The position numbers and the translations under genes are program-made. A stretch of 64,000 bases of DNA from DMER64 sp964600385 (GTDB taxonomy: Bacteria; Bacteroidota; Bacteroidia; Bacteroidales; UBA932): contig CAZRJC010000001.1 of the NCBI GenBank assembly GCA_964600385.1, positions 62,001 to 126,000 of the forward strand, read 5' to 3'. Numbering within the stretch: the stretch's first letter is position 1; each line of letters starts with the position of its first letter. Shown here piece by piece: positions 1 to 9,768 of the stretch. The notes below the pieces were generated by a model. The model did no database searches and was not told the origin of the DNA. It saw nothing but the letters and a program-made list of their open reading frames with translations.

Positions 1-1
1 G

Positions 2-1296
2 CCCGCGCCTGCCGACCGCCGGTTTGTATCGGAAGCGGTAGAGCGGTTCATTGACGATACCGCCCGCAGGATTAAAGATCCCAAACTGGCCTGGCAATTC
101 AGGAACTGCTATCCCTGTACACTCGATACCACGGTGTTTCACACCACTGAAAAGGTATTCCGGACACTTATGTGATAACGGGAGACATTGACGCCATGTG
201 GCTGAGGGATTCTTCGGCCCAGGTTTTCCCATACCTGCAACTGGCAGCCGGGGACGAACCGCTGCAACAAATGCTCCGCGGTCTTATTGCCCGGCAAAGC
301 CGCTGCATTATCAAGGATCCTTATGCCAACGCATTCAATAAGGAGGATAACGGACGTGGGCACCAGGACGACATGACCCGAATGGGCCCGGGTATCTGGG
401 AACGGAAATGGGAAATAGATTCGCTGTGCTATCCGGTCCGTCTGGACTATCATTACTGGAAAACAACCGGAGATTCCGGAGTTTTCACCCCGGAATGGGA
501 CCAGGCCATGCGTACGGTTTACCGTACTTTCCGGGAACAGCAGCGTCCCGGCGGGAACCGCGACTCGGCTTACCGGTTCCAGCGCACCTCGCCCGTTGCC
601 TGCGAGACAGTCATGCTGGGGGGATACGGGAGTCCCATAAAGCCTTGCGGGCTTATCTGCTCGTCGTTCAGACCTTCGGACGATGCCACTATCCTGCCGT
701 TCCTCATTCCTTCCAATATGTTTGCCGTAGTGAGTCTCCGGCAGATGGCTGAAATTTACGACAGGCACTTTAACGGAGGCAGCGGATTCAGTGAGATGTG
801 CCGCACTCTGGCCGCAGAAGTGGATGAAGCTATTGGCAAACACGGTGTGGTGAATCATCCCGTGGCCGGTCGTATATATACTTACGAAACAGATGGTTAC
901 GGCAATCACTACTGCATGGACGATGCCAACGTGCCCAGTCTGCTGAGCATTCCCTACCTGGGATATTGTAAACCGGACGACCCGCTGTATCTGAATACCC
1001 GCCGTTTCATCTGGAGCCTAGACAACCCTTACTATTTTGAAGGGAAGGTCATTGCCGGAATCGGCGGGCCTCACCAGGGACAGGACAACGTCTGGCCCAT
1101 GAGTCTGATCATGTACGCGCTGACCTCGGACGAAAAGAAAGAGATTGACCGGTGCATTGCCATGGTCTCGGCGACCGATGCGGGAACGGGCTTTGTACAC
1201 GAAACCGTGCATAAAGACGATCAGACGCGATATACACGCGACTGGTTTGCCTGGGCCAATACGTTATTCGGAGAGCTTGTCGCCAGACACGTTTAG
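2..1296 (+). CDS. GH125 exo-alpha-1,6-mannosidase, 5' partial with apparent frameshift
   Basis: Family GH125 (formerly DUF1237) removes non-reducing alpha-1,6-linked mannose, usually in the periplasm during N-glycan or mannan breakdown. The family hallmark ITGDIDAMWLRDSSAQV is at about 175-225, RPSDDA (carrying the expected general-acid Asp) at about 672-690, IPSNMFA at about 709-729, and the C-terminal HET motif with the expected catalytic Glu near 1199. The N-terminal part reads in frame 2 from the window edge (AWQFRNCYPCTLDTTVFHTTE), but the rest reads in frame 1 from KGIPDTYVITG. One base therefore seems to be missing in the A-run at 150-153. Joining the two frames restores the family consensus, so GTG at 172 is not a real start. 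This is either a sequencing error in a homopolymer or a recent pseudogene. The gene stops one base before the convergent GH2 gene. Confidence 0.88.
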
Positions 1297-1297
1297 G

Positions 1298-3097
1298 CTA
1301 TTTTGCAGCAGCTTCTGTTTTCTGCCCGTAAAAGTCCTGCAATACATAAAATGCCTGTTTTTTTATGCCCCGTTCCGAAATCAGTCCCTTGCGGTTGAAA
1401 AAATCCTGAATGCCGTCCAACTGCCGGCGCGGTGAACGGAAATCCATGAGGATCCAGGGAGAAGTGCCTGCAAATCCTTCTGTACGTTCAAACATTTCCA
1501 GCGTATTACGGTAGATTTCCGCCTGGTATTCCTCGGTCCACCGCTGTTGTGGATCGCCGTGCAGGCCTTGCAGGGCACCGCCTCCGAACTCACTCACAAA
1601 GAAAGGTTTATCGTAAGGAATATCCCATTGGCGCGTTTGGCAGTCCCGGGGTGTTCCACCGTACCATCCCAGGTAATGGTTAAAACTGATAATGTCCACG
1701 TAACGGCTCATGTTGTCCTCGACCCTGGACACATTGTCTTTTGTTCCGGATACTTCCATGGCCATGCTCACCAGTCGTGTGGAATCTTTTTCCCTGACCT
1801 GAAGGGCCAGTTTGCCCAGGAATTCATCGCGTGCGGCACTGTGGGGCGTTTCGTTGGCCACAGACCAGATTACAATGGCACAGCGGTTTTTGTCGCGGTC
1901 CATCATGTCGCGCAACTGGGCGGAAGCATTGGCAAACGAATTGGGATTATCAAACTGGACGGTCCAATATACGGGAATTTCCGACCATACCATCAGTCCC
2001 ATTTCCTCGGCGGCGCGTACCATGTGTTCATTGTGAGGATAATGGGCCAGTCGCACAAAATTGCACCCCAGTTCTTTTGCCCACCCCAGCAGCACTTTGG
2101 ACTCGTCGCGGCCGGATACCCTTCCCTGCCGGAAAGGCGCCTCTTCATGGATACTGATTCCCCGGAGGAAGGTCTCCTTCCCGTTCAAAAGTATTTTCCT
2201 GCCTTTTGTCTCTATCTGCCTGAAGCCAATGCGGTCGCAAAGCGTTTCTCCGGCGGCAGATACCTTAACCTCGTATTGATAAGGATCTTCCGATGTCCAT
2301 AGCCGTGGTTTTCCTTTCAGAAGAAATCCGGCTCGACCCTGTTTGTCGGTTACCATGGCATGCGTTATCTTCAGTCCGGGAACCTCCATCTGCACCTTCA
2401 CCCCTTCACGGGGCTCATTCAGTTGAACATATCCTTCAATGGCATCGTACGATCCTTTGGGCAACCGCACCAGGTAATCGTCAATAAACACATCGGGCGT
2501 CCGGACCAGCATCACATCGCGGGTGATGCCGCCGTAGTTCCACCAGTCGAAATTCAGGGTGGGAACCCCCTCGGGCTTGCGCTCGTTATTGACCCTGACA
2601 ATCACAAAATTATTTCCTTCCCTGAGCAGGGAGGTTATATCGAAAGAGAACGGGGTGAAACCGCCCTCGTGCGACCCGGCCAGCTTACCGTTCACGTAAA
2701 CGTTGCATTCGTAGTTGACGGCGCCAAAATACAGATGCACCCTGGTACCCGGCTTGTTTTCACAGGTAAAATCCTTCTTGAACCAGACGGTTCCCTCATA
2801 GAAAAACAACTTCTCGTCCTGCGTGTTCCAGTCACCGGGAATGCTCATGGTGGCCGCCTTGTCAAAATCGTATTCCACAAGGTCCCCCATGTTCACCGCT
2901 TTTGCGTTCAGGAAAAAGCCGTTTTTCATCGGCTGGCGGCGGTAATCGTAATAACCGTTATCCAGCGGGTCTACAATGTAATTCCATAAACCATTCAGGG
3001 TCATTGTTTCCCTGGCATAAACATTCTGAAGAACCGGCTGCGCCCGGAGTGATAAACCCAGGCATAGTGCAGCGAGGAATACAACGTATTTTTTCAT
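1298..3097 (-). CDS. GH2 beta-glycosidase (beta-glucuronidase/beta-galactosidase type)
   Basis: A 599-residue secreted glycoside hydrolase family 2 enzyme. Residues 1-19 form a signal peptide ending near LRAQ. A sugar-binding jelly roll follows (about 30-200, with NVYVNGKLAGSHEGGFTPF), then an Ig-like domain (about 205-295) and the TIM barrel (about 300-590). The expected acid/base Glu416 lies in WSVANET and the nucleophile Glu503 in FVSEFGGG, so it should be active by the retaining mechanism. The substrate cannot be fixed: the sequence resembles short beta-glucuronidase-like GH2 proteins, but galactosidase or another beta-glycosidase activity is possible. It lies 6 bp downstream of the Gfo/Idh/MocA gene, suggesting one transcript, and is convergent with GH125. 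Confidence 0.88.
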   Translation of the reverse strand: MKKYVVFLAALCLGLSLRAQPVLQNVYARETMTLNGLWNYIVDPLDNGYYDYRRQPMKNGFFLNAKAVNMGDLVEYDFDKAATMSIPGDWNTQDEKLFFYEGTVWFKKDFTCENKPGTRVHLYFGAVNYECNVYVNGKLAGSHEGGFTPFSFDITSLLREGNNFVIVRVNNERKPEGVPTLNFDWWNYGGITRDVMLVRTPDVFIDDYLVRLPKGSYDAIEGYVQLNEPREGVKVQMEVPGLKITHAMVTDKQGRAGFLLKGKPRLWTSEDPYQYEVKVSAAGETLCDRIGFRQIETKGRKILLNGKETFLRGISIHEEAPFRQGRVSGRDESKVLLGWAKELGCNFVRLAHYPHNEHMVRAAEEMGLMVWSEIPVYWTVQFDNPNSFANASAQLRDMMDRDKNRCAIVIWSVANETPHSAARDEFLGKLALQVREKDSTRLVSMAMEVSGTKDNVSRVEDNMSRYVDIISFNHYLGWYGGTPRDCQTRQWDIPYDKPFFVSEFGGGALQGLHGDPQQRWTEEYQAEIYRNTLEMFERTEGFAGTSPWILMDFRSPRRQLDGIQDFFNRKGLISERGIKKQAFYVLQDFYGQKTEAAAK

Positions 3098-3103
3098 GGG
3101 ATG

Positions 3104-4072
3104 TTATTTAGATTGAATGATTTTTCCGGCTTCATCTACCAGACACAGTACGTCGAGGCTTTTCCGGTGCGTATTGACCGGCGATTCTCCGCTTCCGGCC
3201 TCTATGGTATCAATGAATTCTTTCAGCTCGTAATACATATCGTCTTCCATGACGGGAACGGAAAGGTCTTCCGTTGTGCCGTCCCCCAGTTCCAGCGAAG
3301 GCCGGCTCATTGTGGACAATTTGCCAATGAGTATGCGGCCCTTTTCCCCCTGGATCTCCGAAGGCAGAAAAGAATCGGATATTTTAGAGAACATGACCAC
3401 TGCTTCCATTCCGGGGTATGTAAGAACCAGTGTTCCCTGTCCGTCCACCCCTGTTGAGAGCAAAGTCCCCGAGGCCTGCAGGCTTTGAGGCATTCCAAAA
3501 AGGTGTACCAGCGGGGCCAGACCGTATACCCCAAGATCCCTGAGCGAGCCGTTTCCCAATCCGGCCCGGAAAGCGTTGCATACTTCTCCCGCCTTAAAGC
3601 GGTCGTACCGTGAAGAATACTGGCAGAACTGCGCAAAATAGCGCCGCACGGTTCCAATCCGGGGCAAGGCATTCCTAACCTGTGCAAAATTGGGCATGAG
3701 TGTGGTTTTCATGGCTTCCATCAATACCACCCCGTTGGCGCGGGCCGCACGTACCATGGCTTCACCTTCTGCAAGTGACGGGGCCAGCGGCTTTTCGCAC
3801 AACACGTGCTTTCCGTGTTCCATCATCATAATGGCCTGAGGGGCATGAAACGCATTGGGCGAGGCAATGTATACGGCGTCAATTTGGGGACAGTCAGCCA
3901 GAGTCTGAAGTGAAGTGAATGTGGTACCGACACCGTACCGGGCAGCAAATTCGGCTGCGCGTTCGGGCGTTCGCGAATAGACGGCCTGCAGAACAAAACG
4001 CCTGTCATGTGAAGCTCCCCTGAGAAAGGAATCCACTATTACACCGGAACCGATGGTAGCAAAACGGATCAT
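3104..4072 (-). CDS. Gfo/Idh/MocA family NAD(P)-dependent oxidoreductase
   Basis: A 322-residue cytosolic dehydrogenase. The start is placed at the ATG giving MIRFATIGSGVIVDSFL, because the Rossmann strand begins there; an ATG nine codons upstream would only add a low-complexity leader. The dinucleotide-binding segment is residues 1-120, with the conserved HVLCEKPLAPS (EKP, cofactor and substrate binding Lys). The C-terminal alpha/beta domain carries the GSLRDLGVYGLAPL motif. Members oxidise or reduce sugars, inositols and related polyols, and the specific substrate is not visible. The first gene of a probable two-gene operon with the GH2 enzyme, it may process the released sugar. A perfect TAnnTTTG box lies 24 nt upstream. 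Confidence 0.85.
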   Translation of the reverse strand: MIRFATIGSGVIVDSFLRGASHDRRFVLQAVYSRTPERAAEFAARYGVGTTFTSLQTLADCPQIDAVYIASPNAFHAPQAIMMMEHGKHVLCEKPLAPSLAEGEAMVRAARANGVVLMEAMKTTLMPNFAQVRNALPRIGTVRRYFAQFCQYSSRYDRFKAGEVCNAFRAGLGNGSLRDLGVYGLAPLVHLFGMPQSLQASGTLLSTGVDGQGTLVLTYPGMEAVVMFSKISDSFLPSEIQGEKGRILIGKLSTMSRPSLELGDGTTEDLSVPVMEDDMYYELKEFIDTIEAGSGESPVNTHRKSLDVLCLVDEAGKIIQSK

Positions 4073-4096
4073 GAAATTTTTTTCTAATTTCAAAGT

Positions 4097-4104
4097 CAAA
4101 AATA
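4097..4104 (-). promoter_or_regulatory. -7 box TATTTTTG for the Gfo/Idh/MocA-GH2 operon
   Basis: On the minus strand the sequence is a perfect match to the Bacteroidetes -7 consensus TAnnTTTG, 24 nt before the start at 4072. No clear TTTG is seen at the -33 position. Confidence 0.45.
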
Positions 4105-4140
4105 CTCAAAAAACACGAACTTTCCCGGACTAAGTTTTTC

Positions 4141-4148
4141 TATCTTTA
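4141..4148 (+). promoter_or_regulatory. -7-like box TATCTTTA for sbcDC
   Basis: Seven of eight positions match TAnnTTTG. It ends only 7 nt before the sbcD start codon, so a transcript from it would be nearly leaderless. A TTTC sits 16 nt upstream in place of a -33 TTTG. Confidence 0.35.
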
Positions 4149-4155
4149 CCTGCCA

Positions 4156-5427
4156 ATGAAAATCCTGCATACATCTGACTGGCATCTGGGCAAACGGCTG
4201 GACGATTTTTCCCGGATGGAGGAGCAACGGACGGTCATGTCCGAGATCTGCGAAATAGCCACGCGGGAACAGGTCAATGCCGTTGTAGTGGCCGGCGATC
4301 TGTTCGATACGTTCAACCCGCCCACAGAGGCCGTGGAATTGCTTTACAGCACGCTCAAACGGCTAACCGACAACGGTAAGAGACCGGTGATTGCCATTGC
4401 CGGCAACCACGATTCTCCAGAAAGGATAGAAGCACCCGATCCGCTGGCGCGGGAATGCGGAATTGTCTTTGCAGGCTGTCCCGATTCGCAGGTTCCTCTT
4501 TTTGAACTGGAAACAGGATTAAAAGTGTTGCGCAGCGAGCCCGGATTTCTGGAACTTGCCCTACCGGGAACCGAAGTTCCTCTACGAATATTGCTGACTC
4601 CGTATGCCAATGAAGCCCGCCTTAAAACCTGCCTGGAAACCTGCCAGAAAAAGGACGAACAGGAAACGGACGAGCCGCAAACCGAACAGGACCGCGAAGC
4701 AAATTTGCGGGATCTGCTTGAGCAGAAGTGGCAGAACCTGGCCGAAAAATATTGCGACAACAACGGAGTCAATCTGATGGTATCGCACCTTTTCATGAAC
4801 TGCAAAGGAGAAGCCCTGCCGGAAGAACCCGAAGACGAGAAGCCCATCCTGCACATCGGAGGAGCCCAGGTGATCTATACAGAAAACATTCCCCGGGTAA
4901 TCCAGTACGCTGCCCTGGGACACCTGCACCGGATGCAGCCGGTTGATAACCGTCCCTGCCCGGTATATTACAGCGGCAGCCCTTTGTCTTACAGTTTTTC
5001 CGAAGCCGACCAGCAAAAATACGTATTGATTGCAGAAGCCGGGCCGGGCTCTCCGGCCACCGTGCGTCACGTAAAACTCACCGGAGGCAAGAAACTGCTT
5101 CGTAAACGGGCCGAGGGGGTGGAAGAAGCGCTGCAATGGCTTTCCGGGAACACAGATGCGCTAGTGGAATTGACACTTGCCACGGATACCTACCTGACGG
5201 CCACCGACCGGCGCAGATTACAATCGGCCCATAAGGGCATCGTATGGCTTATCCCGGAAATCAAAGGAATCTCCGATCTGACCGGCGAAAGTCAAAACAC
5301 CATAGATCCCACACGAAGCCTGGAAGACCTGTTCAGGGATTACTTCAGACATGAAAAGGGACAGGATCCGAATGATGAAATCATGAAATTGTTCACGGAA
5401 ATGCTGGCCGGGGAGGATGAAATATGA
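4156..5427 (+). CDS. sbcD: Exonuclease SbcCD, D subunit
   Basis: The 423-residue Mre11-type nuclease subunit of SbcCD, which cuts hairpins and protein-blocked DNA ends during replication and repair. The metallophosphoesterase motifs appear in order: HTSDWHLGKRL at the N-terminus, VVAGDLFDTF, IAGNHDSPER, LMVSHLFM and YAALGHLHR, which together bind two Mn ions. The C-terminal third is the SbcC-capping region. The start at 4156 (MKILHTSDWHLG) is canonical for the family. The stop codon overlaps the start of sbcC in an ATGA, a translationally coupled pair. Confidence 0.97.
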   Translation: MKILHTSDWHLGKRLDDFSRMEEQRTVMSEICEIATREQVNAVVVAGDLFDTFNPPTEAVELLYSTLKRLTDNGKRPVIAIAGNHDSPERIEAPDPLARECGIVFAGCPDSQVPLFELETGLKVLRSEPGFLELALPGTEVPLRILLTPYANEARLKTCLETCQKKDEQETDEPQTEQDREANLRDLLEQKWQNLAEKYCDNNGVNLMVSHLFMNCKGEALPEEPEDEKPILHIGGAQVIYTENIPRVIQYAALGHLHRMQPVDNRPCPVYYSGSPLSYSFSEADQQKYVLIAEAGPGSPATVRHVKLTGGKKLLRKRAEGVEEALQWLSGNTDALVELTLATDTYLTATDRRRLQSAHKGIVWLIPEIKGISDLTGESQNTIDPTRSLEDLFRDYFRHEKGQDPNDEIMKLFTEMLAGEDEI

Positions 5428-8390
5428 TACCCGTACAATTGACCATCCAGGGGCTTTATTCCTACCAGGAACGCCAGACCATTGATTTTACCCGGCTGAC
5501 CGCCGCCCGTCTGTTCGGTATTTTCGGGCCCGTAGGCAGTGGTAAATCCTCCATTCTTGAAGCCATAACGTTTGCTCTTTACGGACGGACCGACCGGTTA
5601 AATCTTTCAGGAGACAACCGGAACTATAACATGATGAACCTCAAATCGAACGAGCTGCTCATAGATTTCGTTTTTGAGACAGGTCCGGAACAGACCGCCT
5701 ACAGGGCAATTGTACGAGGAAAACGCAACGCCCGCCGGTACGAAGACGTGAAGACGCTCGACAGGACGGCCTACCGGAAGCTGGAAGGGGAATGGATTCC
5801 CATGGACCCTGCCGCTCTGGAACAGGTCATAGGGTTAAGCTACGACAATTTCAAGCGGACCATAATCATCCCTCAGGGTCAGTTCCAGGAATTTCTCCAA
5901 CTAGGAGACAAGGACAGGACCCAAATGATGAAGGACCTGTTCAATCTGGGAAAGTATGAATTTTTCTACAAGGTCTCGTCGCTCGAAGGAAAAAACACGG
6001 CTGAATTCCAACGGGTCGAAGGCCGTCTGATGCAACTGGGAACAGTAGAACCGGAAAAGAAAGCCGAGTATGAAAACTTCCTGATGCAGGCAAAACAGGC
6101 AGTAAAAGAACTGTCCGGACAAATCTCGGATTTGCGGAAGGCCGAGGAAGAATTCCGGCAGATCAGCAATCTGTCCGCCAGATTAACCGGGGCCGGAAAG
6201 ACACTGGCATCGCTCAGGGAACAGGAACCGGCCTACAAGGCTCGTGCGGAAAGGCTTGATAAGTACGAAATCTGTGTTAATCAATTCAAGCCGTTGATCG
6301 ATTCCATTAAAAATCTGGAAGGAAAGCAGTCCGAGCGCGCTGAGACCATCCGGAAGGATGAGCAGGCACTGGAACAGGAAATGAATGCCATTGGCGAGCT
6401 GTCCGAATGGATACAGGAACACAAAGCCGGGTATGAAAACCGCACAGAGCAAAGAAAAAAAGCAGAAGAACTGGGCCGTTTAGTCACGATAAAAAAGTTG
6501 GAGCATACCCTGGCAGAAGAGACTGAACGGTTTAAGAAAGGCACTGGCATCCTGGAAAGTACAGAACAGGAATTAACAGACCGGCAAAACATTGTGGGAC
6601 AATTGGAAACAGACATTAAAGCGTTACGTGACCGGTTGCCCGATATGGATCTATTATCTGAAATCAAGGCATGGCATGTACAGAACAAGGGCATAGAAAA
6701 GCAGATTAACGACGCCCGGAACGATCTTGTACAATGTGACGAGGAGGCCAAACAGCTCACAGAACAAATACAAATACAGGGAACAGAAACCATCCGGCAG
6801 GAACAGGAGAAACTCCGGAACAAAAGGGAACAGCTTCTCATTAATGCCGGACTGGCACAACACGCCCTCCGGCTGGAGGAAGGCACCCCCTGCCCCTTGT
6901 GCGGAGCGCTCCACCATCCGGCTCCCTTCACAAGCACCGATCTGGAAGAAGAGCTCAAACAGATCCGGGTCTCTGAGGACCGCCTGAATGAATTTGCCAT
7001 TAAATCAGAGAAGCTGGAACATCGCAGGAACATACTGCTCGGCCAGCTTGACAGGTACCTGCAGACTGGTGCGGATCACCAGAACCGTTTTATATGGGAA
7101 TCATACCGCCGGGAAGAGGACCTGACCAAAGCATTCGAAGAAGCAAAACGCCTGCAGCTGAGTGCCTCGGAAAAAGAAAAAGCCTGGGGTAAAGCAAAGG
7201 AATCACTGACCAAAACAGAAAAAGACAAAAACCGTTACCAGCAGGAGCTCCAACGAATTGATAAGGACAAAACCAGACACGAGACAGAAAGGGATACGCT
7301 TCTGGCTCAGTTGCAACATATCCGGCCCGGAGATTATGAAAAGACAGACGCTTTGGCTATTGAGAACGAAAAAGACCGGATTCTTGAGGAAACAGACAGA
7401 CTGGAAAAAGCCTTTACTGAAAAATCCGAACAACTCGCTGCACGAGCACAAAAGCAGGGCAACCTGGACGGAAGCCTCGAAGCCAGACACAGGGAACAGG
7501 CGCAGGAGGCCCTTGAACTGGGTAGGGAAAAACATAAATTGTCTTTAAAGATTCCGGAATGGTTGTTCCGGTCGCAAGAAGAAATAGAAGATATATTAAA
7601 GGAACCGGTCGATCTAGTAACCGAAAAGGCTCAACAGGTCCAATTCCGGGAAGCCTTGACCGGAAGCCGTCAGCAGGTGGAGCAACTGACAAAAGAACTG
7701 GGTGACCGGGAATACAATTCGGAAGCACACCGGAAAATACAAACTCAGGTTAGTGATCTTAGCGAACTTATGGCTCAAAAAAACCAGGAAGTCGGGACGA
7801 TCCAAAAGAACCTCGAAGAACTGGTGCAAAAGCTCAAAGACCGCGATGAGCTTGATAAAGAACGGGAAAAACTCGGCCTGCGTGCCGATAATATCAAGAT
7901 CCTCAAAGGGTTGTTCAAGGCAAGCGGTTTTGTGAATTATATTTCGACCATCTACCTTCAGAATCTTTGCCGGGCAGCCAACGAACGTTTTTCACGGCTA
8001 ACGCGGCAGAAACTCAGGCTGGAACTTACCGACGGCAATAACTTTGAAGTTAGGGATTTCATGAACGGCGGAAAAACCCGGAGCGTGAAGACCCTCTCGG
8101 GCGGGCAGACCTTCCAGGCGGCGCTCTCTCTGGCACTGGCTCTGGCCGACAATATACAGCAGATCACAGCATCCAACCAGAATTTCTTTTTTCTGGACGA
8201 GGGATTCGGGTCGCTCGACAAGGAATCGCTGGCTGTTGTATTCGATACGCTTAAATCGCTGCGCCGGGAAAACCGTATGGTCGGAATCATTTCACACGTC
8301 GAGGAAATGCAGCAGGAAATTGAGGTTCACCTGCGTATTGAGCATCACGAAGAACGCGGCAGTATGATCCGTCCAAGCTGGACTACCTAG
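5424..8390 (+). CDS. sbcC: Exonuclease SbcCD, C subunit (Rad50-like SMC ATPase)
   Basis: A 988-residue SMC-type ATPase that tethers DNA and drives SbcD. The N-terminal ATPase half has Walker A GPVGSGKSSILEAITF (about residue 32) and the Q-loop IIPQGQFQEFLQLG. Two long Glu/Lys/Gln-rich coiled coils (about 190-480 and 520-830) flank a zinc hook CPLC near residue 490. The C-terminal half has the signature TLSGGQTFQAALSLALALAD and Walker B FFFLDEGFGSLDKESL. All parts are intact and the length is typical. It overlaps sbcD by 4 bp, and its last 8 bp overlap the convergent gltD 3' end. Confidence 0.97.
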   Translation: MIPVQLTIQGLYSYQERQTIDFTRLTAARLFGIFGPVGSGKSSILEAITFALYGRTDRLNLSGDNRNYNMMNLKSNELLIDFVFETGPEQTAYRAIVRGKRNARRYEDVKTLDRTAYRKLEGEWIPMDPAALEQVIGLSYDNFKRTIIIPQGQFQEFLQLGDKDRTQMMKDLFNLGKYEFFYKVSSLEGKNTAEFQRVEGRLMQLGTVEPEKKAEYENFLMQAKQAVKELSGQISDLRKAEEEFRQISNLSARLTGAGKTLASLREQEPAYKARAERLDKYEICVNQFKPLIDSIKNLEGKQSERAETIRKDEQALEQEMNAIGELSEWIQEHKAGYENRTEQRKKAEELGRLVTIKKLEHTLAEETERFKKGTGILESTEQELTDRQNIVGQLETDIKALRDRLPDMDLLSEIKAWHVQNKGIEKQINDARNDLVQCDEEAKQLTEQIQIQGTETIRQEQEKLRNKREQLLINAGLAQHALRLEEGTPCPLCGALHHPAPFTSTDLEEELKQIRVSEDRLNEFAIKSEKLEHRRNILLGQLDRYLQTGADHQNRFIWESYRREEDLTKAFEEAKRLQLSASEKEKAWGKAKESLTKTEKDKNRYQQELQRIDKDKTRHETERDTLLAQLQHIRPGDYEKTDALAIENEKDRILEETDRLEKAFTEKSEQLAARAQKQGNLDGSLEARHREQAQEALELGREKHKLSLKIPEWLFRSQEEIEDILKEPVDLVTEKAQQVQFREALTGSRQQVEQLTKELGDREYNSEAHRKIQTQVSDLSELMAQKNQEVGTIQKNLEELVQKLKDRDELDKEREKLGLRADNIKILKGLFKASGFVNYISTIYLQNLCRAANERFSRLTRQKLRLELTDGNNFEVRDFMNGGKTRSVKTLSGGQTFQAALSLALALADNIQQITASNQNFFFLDEGFGSLDKESLAVVFDTLKSLRRENRMVGIISHVEEMQQEIEVHLRIEHHEERGSMIRPSWTT

Positions 8391-9768
8391 TTTTTAAATA
8401 CTTATCTATATCTTCCGCCACAGAAATCCCCCCGGCAATGGCTCTGAGTACAAGACCGGGCCCCGTACGGGCATCACCGCATACAAAGAGTTTATTACTT
8501 TCCGGTCCGGTATCCAGCCCCAGTTTTTTTACCAGAGCATCCAATGGCTCGGGCAAGAAACCCATGCACAAAAGCACCATGTCTGCTCTCAGCAGTTGTG
8601 ACCTTTTCCCACTCACGTTCATTACCTGTTTTCCGGAACCGCTACGGCTCCAGGTGACATCTATGACTTTGGCAGCAATAACACGACCATCCTTGCCCAG
8701 GAAGCCCTTTGTTGCCAGCGACCAGCGTCTCTCACAACCTTCCAGGTGAGAACTTGAGGTCCTCAGCACGTTGGGCCAGTATGGCCATGGATTGTCCTCC
8801 GTTCGTTCCGAAGGAGGTTCCGGCATGATTTCTATCTGCGTCACACTGAATGCTTTTTGACGTATGGCAGTACCAACACAATCCGCTCCGGTGTCCCCCC
8901 CTCCAATAATCAGAACATGTTTGCCTTTTGCTGTCAGGCGTTGATCTTCCGGAATTTTAATTCCGTGAATCACTTTATTTTGCTGCATCAGAAAATCAAA
9001 CGCATAATGGATCCCCGTTAAATTCCTGCCCGGAACATCCAGATCACGGGGGATGGTAGCTCCGGTGGCCAGACAGATGGCATCGTAATAATCATATATC
9101 TCGGCACCGTCAATATCTCGCCCCACTTTGTTATTTACCCTGAAACAGATTCCCTCGGCTTCCATTATCTCCAGACGACGGTCAATAATGTTCTTTTGCA
9201 GTTTGAAATCCGGGATTCCATAACGCAACAATCCGCCTGCAGCATCCCTGGCTTCATATACAGTCACTTTATGTCCCATCCGGTTCAACCGGTCTGCGGC
9301 AGCCAGTCCGGCCGGTCCGGATCCAATGATTGCGACCCGTTTACCGGTTCTGACAAACGGTCCGCCCGGTTTAACATAACCATTCTCAAACGCCAGTTCA
9401 ATGACTGCACATTCATTTTCCCTGACTGTCACCGGTTCGTTATTGATATTGAGCACACAGGATTTCTCACATAATGCCGGACAGACACGACCGGTGAACT
9501 CCGGGAAAGGATTGGTCACTGTCAACAATTCATAGGCCTCTCTGTAATTCCCCTTACATAAAGCATCCTGCCATTCCGGATTCTTGTTGCCCAATACACA
9601 GGCCCAGTGACAGAATGGGACTCCGCAATCCATGCAACGCGAGGCCTGCGCCCTTCTGTCTTCCTCATTAAGTCTCTGTTCCACTTCTCCAAAATCTCCG
9701 ATACGTTCCTGCACCGGCCGATATCCGCCCGGCTTCCGGGGGATTTCAATAAAACCTGAATTATTCAT
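8383..9768 (-). CDS. gltD: Glutamate synthase (NADPH) small subunit
   Basis: A 461-residue beta subunit of glutamate synthase, which passes electrons from NAD(P)H via FAD and Fe-S clusters to GltB. The N-terminal Fe-S region has CMDCGVPFCHWAC and VCPALCEKSC. The FAD Rossmann fold starts at VAIIGSGPAGLAAADRL and the NAD(P) fold at VLIIGGGDTGADCVG. The start is set at ATG 9768 (MNNSGFIEIPRKPGGYRP). This overlaps the last 8 bp of gltB, a coupled arrangement, while the longer frame would read 30 codons into gltB. The 3' end overlaps sbcC by 8 bp. Confidence 0.95.
   Translation of the reverse strand: MNNSGFIEIPRKPGGYRPVQERIGDFGEVEQRLNEEDRRAQASRCMDCGVPFCHWACVLGNKNPEWQDALCKGNYREAYELLTVTNPFPEFTGRVCPALCEKSCVLNINNEPVTVRENECAVIELAFENGYVKPGGPFVRTGKRVAIIGSGPAGLAAADRLNRMGHKVTVYEARDAAGGLLRYGIPDFKLQKNIIDRRLEIMEAEGICFRVNNKVGRDIDGAEIYDYYDAICLATGATIPRDLDVPGRNLTGIHYAFDFLMQQNKVIHGIKIPEDQRLTAKGKHVLIIGGGDTGADCVGTAIRQKAFSVTQIEIMPEPPSERTEDNPWPYWPNVLRTSSSHLEGCERRWSLATKGFLGKDGRVIAAKVIDVTWSRSGSGKQVMNVSGKRSQLLRADMVLLCMGFLPEPLDALVKKLGLDTGPESNKLFVCGDARTGPGLVLRAIAGGISVAEDIDKYLKTR

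Noticed and set aside
139..909. Long open frame on the minus strand opposite GH125 (256 codons)
   Set aside because: It is the shadow of the GH125 gene and has no protein features.
172..1296. GTG at 172 as the start of GH125
   Set aside because: Conserved family sequence is found upstream in another frame, so the gene is longer and frameshifted.
1547..2302. A 251-codon plus-strand frame inside GH2
   Set aside because: Antisense shadow of the GH2 gene, which has all catalytic motifs.
6281..7033. A Ser/Arg-rich minus-strand frame of 250 codons in sbcC
   Set aside because: Low-complexity shadow of the coiled-coil coding sequence.
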